A stretch of 24,637 nucleotides of DNA from DAIQON01 sp036787835 (lineage in GTDB: Bacteria; Patescibacteriota; Saccharimonadia; Saccharimonadales; UBA4665), in contig DAIQON010000016.1 in assembly GCA_036787835.1 (NCBI GenBank), forward strand, positions 1-24,637. The letters are read 5' to 3'. Below are positions 1 to 7,115 of this stretch, piece after piece. The first letter of the stretch is position 1, and each line of letters opens with the position of its first letter. The translations under genes were made by a program, and so were the position numbers. The notes under the pieces are model-generated. The model saw only the letters and a list, made by a program, of their open reading frames with translations. It made no database searches and was not told the origin of the DNA.

Positions 1-47
1 TGGGGTGAATGAGGTGTTCGTACCTGTAAATTTTAGTCAAAACCCAC
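1..47. other. Left flank outside the island
   Basis: These bases lie outside the left copy of the tRNA-Gln 3' end, so they are probably chromosomal DNA that lay downstream of the tRNA before insertion. No gene or signal is recognisable in so short a stretch. Confidence 0.4.
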
Positions 48-73
48 TGGCTGGGGATGAGGGATTCGAACCC
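48..73 (-). other. attL: displaced 26-bp 3' end of tRNA-Gln
   Basis: These 26 bp are identical to 24448-24473, the CCA end, discriminator, acceptor strand and T-arm of the tRNA-Gln gene. The match stops at C73; on the right the true tRNA continues with its T stem, on the left unrelated sequence follows. An orphan tRNA 3' end facing an intact tRNA across 24 kb is the usual footprint of tRNA-targeted integration. The next gene's -10 box (86-91) lies just inside the site. Confidence 0.85.
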
Positions 74-96
74 TAGAGTAACTGCTATACTTATAA

Positions 97-468
97 ATGA
101 TGAAAATCAGCAGAAAAGTAATAGCGACGATAGTAGTATCAGTATTATTGGGTCTTTTGCTTGTAGGTAGTACCTCACTGGTGGCTCGACACGGTAATCA
201 ACTAGTCCCTAGATTAGATTCTAGTGAGACGACTAACGGGGGTTACCGGGACGTCAGAGGAATACCATTTGTTTTTCTAAAGAGGAGCATCGGTGATGGG
301 CAGTGTGACGCTCATGATCTTCAACTTAAACTATGTGACCCAGGTACTGGTAATGAACCACATCAGGTCATGCCCGGCTGGCTAATACTAGACGCAGCTT
401 TCTGGGTCCTGGTAGTATTTGTACTTAGTTACTTTATTGTCAATGGACAAAAAACAAAAAAGATATAA
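97..468 (+). CDS. Small two-TM membrane protein, unknown function
   Basis: 123 aa. Hydrophobic helices at about residues 8-29 and 98-116 flank an outside-type loop of about 65 residues holding two cysteines ten residues apart (in GQCDAHD and KLCDPG), which could form a disulfide. No family is recognised. There is no Shine-Dalgarno sequence; a -10 box TATACT (86-91) sits 5 nt before the ATG, so the mRNA is probably leaderless. Residue 2 is also Met and could be the start. It is the first gene inside the left att copy. In the excised circle, DNA from the recombinase 2 end would lie directly upstream, so its expression may differ between integrated and circular states (inference). Confidence 0.6.
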   Translation: MMKISRKVIATIVVSVLLGLLLVGSTSLVARHGNQLVPRLDSSETTNGGYRDVRGIPFVFLKRSIGDGQCDAHDLQLKLCDPGTGNEPHQVMPGWLILDAAFWVLVVFVLSYFIVNGQKTKKI

Positions 469-476
469 CTCTTATG

Positions 477-492
477 TTTGGCTGGGTATGAG
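477..492 (-). repeat. Decayed tRNA-Gln 3'-end copy (att relic 2)
   Basis: The 16-mer TTTGGCTGGGTATGAG differs at one position from 15385-15400 and matches the tRNA-Gln 3' end (48-73, 24448-24473) over the CCA/acceptor part except for one G-to-T change. The remainder of the T arm is not recognisable. Together with 15385 it may be the att pair of an inner element carrying recombinase 1, or one step in a stack of insertions. Confidence 0.5.
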
Positions 493-627
493 TCCGCCAC
501 TAGGCACACCATATTCCTTGACTATATCCTTTTTGCCCATAAGTTAGAGCAACTTGGCTTTACCAACGATAAGGTTAATGTAATACTGACTAAACAGACA
601 GGAAAAAAGAACATACTTATCATATAG
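493..627 (+). pseudogene. 3' relic of an unknown gene
   Basis: An open frame with no start codon runs from just inside the att relic to TAG at 625-627. It reads as ordinary coding sequence (HTIFLDYILFAHKLEQLGF, then NDKVNVILTKQTGKKNILII). The upstream limit is the att relic at 477-492, so the gene was probably cut by an integration event. Family not recognised; it could also be a chance frame, since it is only about 45 codons. Confidence 0.35.
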
Positions 628-635
628 ATAATTTT

Positions 636-1391
636 TTAATTAGCTCCTAGCTTAGCTACATCAACAGCTAAAGCTTGCTCGAAAGTGGGCAATTGAGGTA
701 ATTTTCCTACGATGTCTTTAACCCAATAGCCACTGTATATAGTATTATCACCATCTTCTGGAAGCCGGAATGAACCGGGCCTAATGCCTCCTGGTGTATA
801 CGCGGCGCCGAACTTACGTTCCGTTTGTCTAACGTCTACTTCAGTAGCAAGAATATTCTCTAGAAATTGGATCTTTTCTTTATATGAAATCCTTTTTACT
901 CTATTCATAGCGTCCTCGCTCCCATCGTCAGTACCGCCGACTGAAAAGCGAAATATAAAATCACCATGCGGTGCATCCCATGGCTGTTCTACGCTTAGAG
1001 TTCTATAGTTTGCTCCAGCATAATGGCTGGACTCAATTATACCAAGATCTAGCCTAGGGCGACCAAGAAACTCCTGTTTATGATGTCTCCAAAGTGTAAC
1101 GGCGAGATGTTTGATTTTGAAAGATGAGAACTCCGCGGCATAGGCTTCAGTTTCTAGCTCATGCGTTTCAATGTTATGGAATAGGGAAACCATACCGTGC
1201 TCAACAATAGAACTGAAGAGTTTTTTAACTACTTCACCACCAAGTTCACCAATACGTTCTTGCTGATCTTCTTTTCTTCTTTCACGATGTCTACGTAGAG
1301 CGTTAACTGGATTAAGAGTAACACCTACACCCTGTTCCGCAGTTTCTGCTGCTGATGATAGCGGAGTTAATTCAAAAGGCCGTCTTCTCAT
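636..1391 (-). CDS. Unknown protein, about 251 aa
   Basis: Starts at the ATG giving MRRRPFELTPL, not the upstream in-frame ATG at 1406, because the promoter is clear: TTGACT (1420-1425), 16-bp spacer, TATAAT (1398-1403), 6 nt, ATG. This implies a leaderless mRNA. The protein is soluble, with a basic stretch at about residues 37-47 (RRHRERRKEDQ) and a later half rich in aromatic residues and glycine (GDFIFRFSVGG; AAYTPGGIRPGSF). No known domain is recognised. It lies between two decayed tRNA-end copies (477 and 1430), so it may be cargo of its own small insertion. Confidence 0.65.
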   Translation of the reverse strand: MRRRPFELTPLSSAAETAEQGVGVTLNPVNALRRHRERRKEDQQERIGELGGEVVKKLFSSIVEHGMVSLFHNIETHELETEAYAAEFSSFKIKHLAVTLWRHHKQEFLGRPRLDLGIIESSHYAGANYRTLSVEQPWDAPHGDFIFRFSVGGTDDGSEDAMNRVKRISYKEKIQFLENILATEVDVRQTERKFGAAYTPGGIRPGSFRLPEDGDNTIYSGYWVKDIVGKLPQLPTFEQALAVDVAKLGAN

Positions 1392-1397
1392 GAATAT

Positions 1398-1425
1398 ATT
1401 ATACAACTAATACGTTAATAGTCAA
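1398..1425 (-). promoter_or_regulatory. Promoter for the 636-1391 gene
   Basis: -35 TTGACT (1420-1425), 16-bp spacer, -10 TATAAT (1398-1403). The ATG begins 6 nt after the -10 box, placing the transcription start at or next to the start codon. One of the best sigma-70-type promoters in the window. Confidence 0.75.
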
Positions 1426-1429
1426 GTCA

Positions 1430-1441
1430 TGGCTGGGGATG
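1430..1441 (-). repeat. 12-bp tRNA-Gln 3'-end copy (att relic 3)
   Basis: TGGCTGGGGATG is identical to the first 12 bases of the att sequence at 48 and 24448 (CCA, discriminator, acceptor strand). A 12-mer match by chance in 24.6 kb on both strands is unlikely, and it lies just behind a gene's promoter in an intergenic junction. The T-arm part is lost. Confidence 0.4.
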
Positions 1442-1561
1442 CGGTCCCGGAATATAACTTTTGAAGACGATCTAGAATGCGACGTAGAGCAGATCAGACA
1501 ACTAATTGACGAGGCATCTACTTCGGTAGACAATGAAGATAAGCCGTCAAAGAAAGTTTGA
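1439..1561 (+). CDS. Possible 40-aa acidic peptide or gene relic
   Basis: ATG at 1439 to TGA at 1559-1561 gives an acidic, helix-prone peptide (ITFEDDLECDVEQIRQLIDE, then a Lys-Pro-Ser-rich tail). Its ATG lies inside the tRNA-end relic, which suggests this is the surviving C-terminus of a longer gene cut at the att site and not a native short gene. No ribosome-binding site is seen. It ends 9 nt before the Mrr-like gene, so the two may have been one operon. Confidence 0.3.
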   Translation: MRSRNITFEDDLECDVEQIRQLIDEASTSVDNEDKPSKKV

Positions 1562-1570
1562 TTATAGAAA

Positions 1571-2140
1571 ATGTCGAGGTATATACGACAACACCACAAA
1601 TATGCTCGGGGTACTTATAGAAACGCCGTAATCATAATAGTAGGGCTGGGTACATATAAGTACTGGTCTAATACTGCTTACCTAGCCAAATTAGAGCACT
1701 ACGAGCCTGTAGCAGCAGTAATTCTATGTCTAGTAGCTGCAATAGCAACTTACCTACTCTATAGGAGGGCTATGAAGAACCGACTAGTAAGTAGCAATAT
1801 TTCTGCAATAGATGAGATGAATGGGCTTGAATTTGAAAAAAAGGTAGCGAAACTACTAAGCTCACAAGGCTATAGACACATCCGGCTTACTGAGAAGTAC
1901 GATCTTGGGGTAGATATAATCGCAGATAGAGATAACGTGCGGTGGGGAATTCAAGTTAAACGAAATAAAGGCTTAGTTAAAGCTATTGCTGTACGTCAGG
2001 TGGTTACGGCCTTGAAACAATATAAATGTGATAGAGCTATGTTAGTTACTAATAGTGTATTTAGTAACGTTGCCAAGGAATTAGCTAAAAGCAATAACTG
2101 TTTGTTAATAGATAGGAATAAATTATTAGATTGGCTTTAA
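1571..2140 (+). CDS. Membrane-anchored Mrr-type restriction endonuclease-like protein
   Basis: 189 aa. The N-terminus carries one or two membrane helices (about residues 18-33, weak, and 46-65, strong) followed by basic residues. The C-terminal half is a PD-(D/E)XK nuclease of the Mrr/restriction-endonuclease-like group: GLEFEKKVAKLL (85-96), GVDIIA with D115, then IQVKR with Q128-V-K130, and an RQVVTALKQYKCDRAMLVT segment typical of the family. Mrr-type enzymes cut modified or foreign DNA; membrane-anchored forms are common, and their role is less clear. No methylase partner is nearby, as expected for a type IV-like enzyme. The function is inferred from the motif pattern. Confidence 0.8.
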   Translation: MSRYIRQHHKYARGTYRNAVIIIVGLGTYKYWSNTAYLAKLEHYEPVAAVILCLVAAIATYLLYRRAMKNRLVSSNISAIDEMNGLEFEKKVAKLLSSQGYRHIRLTEKYDLGVDIIADRDNVRWGIQVKRNKGLVKAIAVRQVVTALKQYKCDRAMLVTNSVFSNVAKELAKSNNCLLIDRNKLLDWL

Positions 2141-2146
2141 TCGCTA

Positions 2147-2359
2147 TTAAAATGGGAATATATCTGAGGATTTAACACCTAAGGCTTTGACTATCTTCTC
2201 ATATATCTCTACAGAGGGTTTTATCTCTGCACGTTCAACTTTCGCAAAGTAATTTACGTTAACTTTGGCTTTATCGGCTAGCGTCGCCTGAGTTAGGCCT
2301 TTTTGGAGTCGAATTTGCTTAATATTGCGTGCAATATATTTGGTAGTTAAGTCTGCCAT
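2147..2359 (-). CDS. XRE-family HTH regulator
   Basis: 70 aa, a whole Cro/CI-type helix-turn-helix and little else: IKQIRLQKGLTQATLADKA, then VNVNYFAKVERAEIKPS and VEIYEKIVKALGVKSSDIF. It should bind operator DNA as a dimer. A TG-extended -10 box (TACAAT, 2369-2374) lies 9 nt before the ATG, and no SD is visible. It ends 6 nt from the end of the convergent Mrr-like gene. Compare the paralogous XRE at 22380-22604, which sits beside recombinase 2. Confidence 0.9.
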   Translation of the reverse strand: MADLTTKYIARNIKQIRLQKGLTQATLADKAKVNVNYFAKVERAEIKPSVEIYEKIVKALGVKSSDIFPF

Positions 2360-2401
2360 TTCAAAGATATTGTATCACGAGAGAAGTAAACGTAATTCAA
2401 A

Positions 2402-2608
2402 CTAGCCATTTTTCAGAACTTCGAGTAGCCGATGTAGCCATTCTTCTGCACCAATTTCATCGATAAGTTTAGAATTTTGTTTTACCCAGTCTTCTTCAGA
2501 CATACTTGGCTCATGTTCATCGGTAAATAACTTGCTTACCGTAATTGCATAAAATGGGTTGGCTAATGTCCTTTTAGCATTATTCTCGTTTATTGGTTGA
2601 TCGTCCAT
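2402..2608 (-). CDS. Small unknown protein, 68 aa
   Basis: Acidic, helical protein with a tryptophan-containing C-terminal half (SEEDWVKQNSKLIDEIGAEE, WLHRLLEVLKNG). A -10-like TATCCT (2615-2620) stands 6 nt before the ATG, matching the leaderless pattern seen elsewhere in the window. The gene is upstream of the XRE gene on the same strand with a 42-nt gap. It could be a partner of the regulator, but no function is supported. Confidence 0.55.
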   Translation of the reverse strand: MDDQPINENNAKRTLANPFYAITVSKLFTDEHEPSMSEEDWVKQNSKLIDEIGAEEWLHRLLEVLKNG

Positions 2609-2708
2609 CTCTTTAGGATAGTTGATTTAGCTAAAATTACTAGTTTATTTTTATCCTAGTCTTTATCAAAAGTAGACTTAAGTTTCATGAGATTAATATA
2701 CTACAAGT

Positions 2709-3665
2709 TTATGGCCAATATTTAACTTGTGTTGGAATATTGAGCTCTATTGATTTAGCAACGTTATTATTAGTGACTAATAAGTTAAGTTGCCCGTTAT
2801 AATTTTTATCAATATCGATACTAATATTAGCGTATGTTTGGGATTTAGGTAGTACATAGCCACCAGTGATCTTTCTGTCTTTTTCGGTAATCTTAGTATT
2901 GGCAATAAGTTTAAAGTTATATCCATTTAGAGAAGCTACGTTATTAGAAGTGTTCTTATAGTAAAAGTGCACTATTAAGTTTTTCAAGGATGTTGACTTA
3001 ATGTATTCTGAGTAGTTACTATCACTCTTGTAATAACTATAACAATCTTGCTGCCACTTATTGGGCTCTGTAAATCCTGGGATGTTTAAGCCATTTGTAG
3101 GTATATATCCTATGGGTTTTAGAGGTAGGTCTGTGCAATGGATTAGAATAACGGGAGGATAATCTCTGCGTTCTACTTGAGTAACCCAAATATCAAACAT
3201 ATTGAAGTGCATAGTTTGATTTTGTTTATAGGTATCTATAGTTCCAAAGAATATTGATTTATTTCCGTGTTCGTAATGATAATAGTCAGTGAAAATAAAA
3301 ATACTTATACATATTGCTAGAAATATTGATATATATAAATATTGATGATTTTTTCCTCGTTTCTTTTTATGAGGGACAATATCAATTTTCTTGATCGGGG
3401 TATTAGTATCCTCTAAATTAGTCTTACCCTTACTCTTTCGTATAAGTAAATATATATCCCGAACTAGCATTACTATGCTATATAGAATAAACGCTGCGAT
3501 AATTGATGAAAGTACTACAGAACCTACCGCATAAGCTTGACCTTGGCTAGTGTGACTTGCTTGAGATTGTTGATTAACGCCTCCAAGGAACAATCCCAGA
3601 ATAAGAAAAAGTATGTGTCTTGAAATACGACTGTTTTTACTTTTTTTAGAAATAATATTCTCCAA
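2709..3665 (-). CDS. Three-TM protein with a large outside domain
   Basis: 318 aa beginning at TTG (3663-3665); no in-frame ATG is close and a stop lies just upstream. Membrane helices at about 16-35, 46-72 and 109-127 are separated by a basic cytoplasmic loop (KKIDIVPHKKKRGKNH). The remaining 190 residues should lie outside and have two cysteines (in IHCTDLP and QDCYSYY), perhaps a disulfide. The end (NLIVHFYYKNTSNNVASLNG and KSQTYANISIDID) has the beta-sandwich look of DUF4352-like domains, a weak resemblance only. The DNA is markedly AT-rich compared with the neighbouring genes. Confidence 0.6.
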   Translation of the reverse strand: MENIISKKSKNSRISRHILFLILGLFLGGVNQQSQASHTSQGQAYAVGSVVLSSIIAAFILYSIVMLVRDIYLLIRKSKGKTNLEDTNTPIKKIDIVPHKKKRGKNHQYLYISIFLAICISIFIFTDYYHYEHGNKSIFFGTIDTYKQNQTMHFNMFDIWVTQVERRDYPPVILIHCTDLPLKPIGYIPTNGLNIPGFTEPNKWQQDCYSYYKSDSNYSEYIKSTSLKNLIVHFYYKNTSNNVASLNGYNFKLIANTKITEKDRKITGGYVLPKSQTYANISIDIDKNYNGQLNLLVTNNNVAKSIELNIPTQVKYWP

Positions 3666-3745
3666 GGACTAAGTTATTGAGTAGCTATATTTTAAATGAT
3701 ACTCCATAAAAGATTAGATATGAAAGATAAGGCTTAAGTCGAATC

Positions 3746-3955
3746 TTAAATTCTATTCTCAATTATCTCTTTAAGTTGGTTAGGGTTTTTAGATAGATCA
3801 ACCGTTATAAAATTATTTGTAGCATTACTAGACTGAAGTACTTCTTCTTCCTCGGGCCATAGATCATCATCTAGCCATAGAAAAGGTGAGCTTAGGTCTA
3901 TTGCGTCCGTTTTAAGCTCTTTCCATTCAGTCGGCTTTATTTTGGCTAATCTATA
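3746..3955 (-). pseudogene. 5'-truncated gene relic (HAD-like C-terminus)
   Basis: An open frame without any start codon ends at TAA (3746-3748). It reads KPTEWKELKTDAIDLSSPF, then LWLDDDLWPEEEEVL and FITVDLSKNPNQLKEIIENRI. This pattern resembles the C-terminus of small HAD-like hypothetical proteins in which a WLDDD segment follows a TDAIDLS segment (family recalled from memory, moderate trust). It lies directly behind, and in the same frame as, the stop of the 3956-4144 gene, but the two parts look unrelated. The N-terminal half of the protein is missing. Confidence 0.5.
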
Positions 3956-4144
3956 CTAATCTAAATCTGTGAGATCTTGGAGCTTCTGGTATGCCTCTCG
4001 TTCTCGGCGAACAGCCTTTTGAAAAGACTCGGGTATTCCCATAGTTTTATCCGAAAGGTTTGTTATATACTTTTCTGATTCTGCATTGAGAGCGGCTAAC
4101 GACTCTTGATATTCTTGTGCGGCTTGGCGATGTTCTTCATTCAT
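3956..4144 (-). CDS. Small coiled-coil protein, about 62 aa
   Basis: Highly charged helical protein (NEEHRQAAQEYQESLAALNA, later KAVRREREAYQKLQDLTDLD) with heptad-like spacing. The start is placed at ATG 4142-4144 because a TATAAT box (4152-4157) lies 7 nt upstream, the spacing repeatedly seen in this window; a longer reading from TTG at 4195 would add 17 residues across that promoter. No known family. Confidence 0.5.
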   Translation of the reverse strand: MNEEHRQAAQEYQESLAALNAESEKYITNLSDKTMGIPESFQKAVRREREAYQKLQDLTDLD

Positions 4145-4222
4145 AGCTTTAATTATACTACTTCCTTCTGCCTGGCTTGAAGGGATAGTCGCCAACTTAA
4201 GGTCTGTTGTATACTATTCACT

Positions 4223-4267
4223 AGGAAGGACTTGTGTGTCTTGCGAGATTACATAAGTCTTTCTTTT
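4223..4267 (+). ncRNA. Repeated hairpin-terminator unit, copy 1
   Basis: A 9-bp stem (4229-4237 with 4251-4259, one G-T pair) and a 13-nt loop containing a small inner stem (TCTTGCGAGA) are followed by TTTCTTTT (4260-4267): a Rho-independent terminator shape. A second copy lies at 6297-6341. A TATACT box ends 7 nt before the conserved region begins, so the unit may be a promoter plus a transcript of about 45 nt, or an attenuator for the gene at 4323. No good -35 is seen. Confidence 0.6.
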
Positions 4268-4322
4268 ATTATCTAAGCACAAGCATTTGCTTTCCGTGCT
4301 AACTTGACTCAGACTGATCAAC

Positions 4323-4625
4323 ATGTCGTCTTTTGAAGATTCTGGTCATTTGGAACTCGAGGATTATTTAGAGTTGCTACCCGAGGGATGTAGAAGTTGC
4401 CCCTTTGCATTAGAGTATATTGGCATAACATTAGCCTTTGAAGCATCAACAGGTGGCCCAAATCCAATTGTTCGTGATATTCATGAAAACTGTACTGGCT
4501 GGCAGGGATCAGTAGAACCCCCTAGTGGTCCTGAAGAAGTAGGAACAGACATGGGACTTATGACATTGTTCCCTAGTCACGATGGTCAAGAAGAAAATTG
4601 CCCATACAGAATGCTAGATAACTAA
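4323..4625 (+). CDS. Small acidic cysteine-containing protein, unknown
   Basis: 100 aa. Contains a CRSCP motif (about residues 23-26) and single cysteines in ENCTGW and ENCPYR, four in all, which could bind a metal; the spacing fits no family I can name. The protein is acidic and otherwise featureless. No SD precedes the ATG. A hairpin-terminator unit ends 55 nt upstream; the same unit precedes the gene at 6433, although the two proteins do not look alike. Confidence 0.55.
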   Translation: MSSFEDSGHLELEDYLELLPEGCRSCPFALEYIGITLAFEASTGGPNPIVRDIHENCTGWQGSVEPPSGPEEVGTDMGLMTLFPSHDGQEENCPYRMLDN

Positions 4626-4750
4626 AGCTTGTTACTTTTTATGTCATATCTCTAAACTTAACTCATGCGTTAAGGCCTAGCTATAGATATCCAAGAATTA
4701 GCCGAGTTTTACAGCGTTAGACTAGGTATGCCAGCCTCAGGCCCGTCCTT

Positions 4751-5041
4751 TTATTTACTAATACTCTTTTTGTGGCTAACTATTAGGTATGTTGTTCCAG
4801 ATGACAATGTAATAACTGCTACCGTCCCCGCAATAAAGGCGACCACACCATAACGATTTACTAATCCTGACTGTTGATCTGAATAGGTGTGACAGTCGGT
4901 ACCTTGAGGTACAAATTCACAATTATTTAAATTGACTTGGCTTCGCCAGCTGGCAGCTGACGCCTGTCTCCAGAAGTATATTCCAACTGATATCGATAGT
5001 AGGCATATTATAAATAAGATTATAGGCACGCGTCGATTCAT
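4751..5041 (-). CDS. Small two-TM membrane protein
   Basis: 96 aa from the ATG giving MNRRVPIILF; an extended -10 (TGATATAAT, 5049-5057) ends 7 nt before it, so this start is preferred over the in-frame ATG at 5062, which would lie upstream of the promoter. Helices at about 6-24 and 65-88 flank a loop with two cysteines (NNCEF and DCHTY). The plan resembles the protein at 97-468 (two helices, two loop cysteines), without clear sequence similarity. Confidence 0.6.
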   Translation of the reverse strand: MNRRVPIILFIICLLSISVGIYFWRQASAASWRSQVNLNNCEFVPQGTDCHTYSDQQSGLVNRYGVVAFIAGTVAVITLSSGTTYLIVSHKKSISK

Positions 5042-5092
5042 GAACTTTATTATATCAGTCAAACTTAGAAAGTTCGGAACTCGGTCTGGATA

Positions 5093-5551
5093 CTAGCTCA
5101 GCTCTACGCCTAACTGCTGAAGCATCAAAGCTGCTTGAACAACTACGCCTGTGTTATCAATGTCGTGAGGAGTACATTGACTAGCAAATTGTAGAGCTCC
5201 TTCTATAAATTTAGACTCGTCAGGATCAAATGGGTGTTCGGTTCTGCCATACTCTGGCAAGCCTTCTTCTATTGTCTTAACAATGCTTTCAGGCGCCTGA
5301 TCTGCTATAGAAGCTTCTCTTACTGTTAATGGACTTGGTGGTGCATCCATTGGATCAGAGGGGGTTATAAAAAACATCATAGACACTTTCCCGGACAGTC
5401 GTACACAGGCCTTTCTAAAGTCTTCTGCCTCTTCCGCGTCTGGATACAGTAGCACTGCAACCTCTTTGATCATGTCAATAGAACCAGATACAGTTACTAG
5501 TTCTTGATCACCCTGAGTTACCAGTTCTCCTTCTTTGCTATAAAACGCCAT
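5093..5551 (-). CDS. Unknown protein, shares a motif with upstream gene
   Basis: 152 aa, acidic and soluble. It shares with the product of 5556-6194 an early VSGxI segment and the motif PPSPLTV (here DAPPSPLTVREAS), so the two are probably distant paralogues. Its ATG comes 4 nt after the stop of that gene, indicating an operon with coupled translation. No domain recognised. Confidence 0.6.
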   Translation of the reverse strand: MAFYSKEGELVTQGDQELVTVSGSIDMIKEVAVLLYPDAEEAEDFRKACVRLSGKVSMMFFITPSDPMDAPPSPLTVREASIADQAPESIVKTIEEGLPEYGRTEHPFDPDESKFIEGALQFASQCTPHDIDNTGVVVQAALMLQQLGVELS

Positions 5552-5555
5552 CTAC

Positions 5556-6194
5556 TTATACACCTGTAATATGAGATCTCATTGCAGGTATATTTGGTAC
5601 TGAAGAGTAAAAGCTAGCATACTCTCTTGGCGGAAGCACTACTCTAGCATGCTTTTCTAGCATAGAATCCAAAGTAGATTCTGGGTCTTGAAGATGTTCT
5701 AATACCTCCGCACTAAAAGCATGTCTGACCGTACGCAGTGCAGTTTCTCCTATTAAAATATCTACCATCGGCCTCTCTACTTTCATAGTGTGTATATCGT
5801 GCATCCCATCCATTTCAATGTCTGGATTATCAACCACTCTTTCATAAGTTCTATCTTGCGCTGCTACGAAGTTTGTAGGGTGTGCAGATAAGTCTATTGC
5901 TCCGTTCCTTAGAAAATGCCCAGTCTTATCACCACCACTAGAAACATATGACTGCCAGCCATTTTTGTACCCGAGAGAGTAGGCAGTATCTACAGTTAAC
6001 GGACTAGGTGGTGTATTAGATCTTAGCCTGGCTGCCCACCAGTGGAATATAGTCTGAGCTCCATAATAGTCATCAGCTCCAGTCCTGCCTGCCAATCGTA
6101 TTATAAAAACTGCCTCAGGAGCAATTTCTTCTATTGCTGCCTCAATGTTACCGCTAACATCAATGACATCTTTCGTTTCGATATTACTGCCCAT
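5556..6194 (-). CDS. Unknown protein, 212 aa, PPSPLTV motif
   Basis: Soluble protein with DVSGNIEAAIEEIAPEAVF near the N-terminus and NTPPSPLTVDTAYSLGYKNG in the middle; the PPSPLTV block recurs in the next gene downstream. The start (MGSNIETKD) follows a possible promoter, TTGATT, 18 bp, TAATAT, ending 10 nt before the ATG. Family unknown. First gene of a two-gene operon with 5093-5551. Confidence 0.6.
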   Translation of the reverse strand: MGSNIETKDVIDVSGNIEAAIEEIAPEAVFIIRLAGRTGADDYYGAQTIFHWWAARLRSNTPPSPLTVDTAYSLGYKNGWQSYVSSGGDKTGHFLRNGAIDLSAHPTNFVAAQDRTYERVVDNPDIEMDGMHDIHTMKVERPMVDILIGETALRTVRHAFSAEVLEHLQDPESTLDSMLEKHARVVLPPREYASFYSSVPNIPAMRSHITGV

Positions 6195-6296
6195 TTGTCC
6201 ATGTATATTACTACAGAAATGTTATAAAAATCAATTGTCTAATAAGTTATTGCCAACGAGAATTTTATCTTTAGTCTCTTCGGTATACATCCCGTT

Positions 6297-6341
6297 AGGA
6301 AGGGCTTGTGTGTCTTGCGAGACAACATAAGTCTTTCTTTT
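6297..6341 (+). ncRNA. Repeated hairpin-terminator unit, copy 2
   Basis: Nearly the same 45 nt as 4223-4267. The stem (6303-6311 with 6325-6333) carries an A-to-G change relative to copy 1 that turns an A-T pair into G-T, so pairing survives. TTTCTTTTT follows. A TATACA box (6284-6289) again ends 7 nt before the conserved AGGAAGG start. It lies 91 nt upstream of the gene at 6433. Confidence 0.6.
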
Positions 6342-6432
6342 TATATACTTCTCTCACAATACTGACATAGATTGATCTGTTGGTTTTTGATATTTGTACT
6401 ATTCCAAAAATAATGTCATAGTCTTTACTACT

Positions 6433-7065
6433 ATGCCGGACCTAGAGTTATTGCACCCAGTTTGCTTTGGTCCCATGGACCAAGTAGCCATAGGTGGAAT
6501 TATTGAAGACCTTGATTATGGTGAGACCATCTATAAAGACAACTTCCCAACGCGACGTACACGTGCAGTAGTAGAAGCTTTTGTGCCAGTATGTCAGTCG
6601 ATTCGTGAGTATAAAGAGCTGCCTGAAACTACCCAAATTGAGCTTACTGGGTTTGCTGTAGGTAGAAAGTTGGTTGAACCGGGTCAAACGTCGAGTTCAA
6701 TTTCTCGTGATTGGCACGGGGACGGTGAACGTTCGGGTGAACATCGAGTTGTGTTGGCCACTAGTATGCCTACAGAGATAGTACTGGGCAAAATAGGATT
6801 GAGCGAATTAGCTCGTTTACATACAGAAATGATATTTTCTTCTGGCGATGACTCCTATAATAGGCTAGGTCTTTACTTGGGCGCTACTGCTGATAAAAAG
6901 CTATTAGACCTTGGTTTGAGTATTGCTCAGCTGCTACCATATCACGCATATCTTTTAGAGCAACAAGACTGTCATAGAAGCCCGGAAAATCCGATGACCG
7001 AACCAATAGATAGAGGATTTTTCAACTTAATATTTGTAGAGAAGCCGCTAATTGACCTAGTATAA
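6433..7065 (+). CDS. Unknown protein, 210 aa
   Basis: Start at the ATG giving MPDLELLHPV; the in-frame ATG at 6394 lies between the -35 (TTGATA, 6387-6392) and -10 (TAATGT, 6411-6416) boxes. Soluble; contains SISRDWHGDGERSGEHRVV followed by MPTEIVLGKIGLSELARLH, and a later GLYLGATADKKLLDLGLS. A P-T-E-(I/L)-V-(L/F) block is also present in the next gene (STPTELVFDKF), hinting at kinship. No known domain. Preceded by hairpin-terminator copy 2. Confidence 0.6.
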   Translation: MPDLELLHPVCFGPMDQVAIGGIIEDLDYGETIYKDNFPTRRTRAVVEAFVPVCQSIREYKELPETTQIELTGFAVGRKLVEPGQTSSSISRDWHGDGERSGEHRVVLATSMPTEIVLGKIGLSELARLHTEMIFSSGDDSYNRLGLYLGATADKKLLDLGLSIAQLLPYHAYLLEQQDCHRSPENPMTEPIDRGFFNLIFVEKPLIDLV

Positions 7066-7078
7066 GAATTCTGTGCTT

Positions 7079-7107
7079 TTGACAATACTTTATGTATATT
7101 ATATGCT
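7079..7107 (+). promoter_or_regulatory. Promoter for the 7116 gene
   Basis: -35 TTGACA (7079-7084), exact consensus, 17-bp spacer, -10 TATGCT (7102-7107), then 8 nt to the ATG. The transcript should begin at or very near the start codon. Confidence 0.75.
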
Positions 7108-7115
7108 TTTGTATA

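Noticed and set aside
1399..1599. 66-aa minus-strand frame over 1399-1599
   Set aside because: It runs antisense to the Mrr gene start, the 40-aa frame and a promoter, and has no signals or protein-like pattern of its own.
4660..4775. Plus-strand frame (GLAIDIQELAEFYSVRLGMP and onward) before 4751
   Set aside because: It has no start codon, then overlaps the convergent membrane gene in antisense; too little to call even a relic.
5093..6194. Toxin-antitoxin pair
   Set aside because: Operon structure alone; sizes and sequences match no known toxin or antitoxin.
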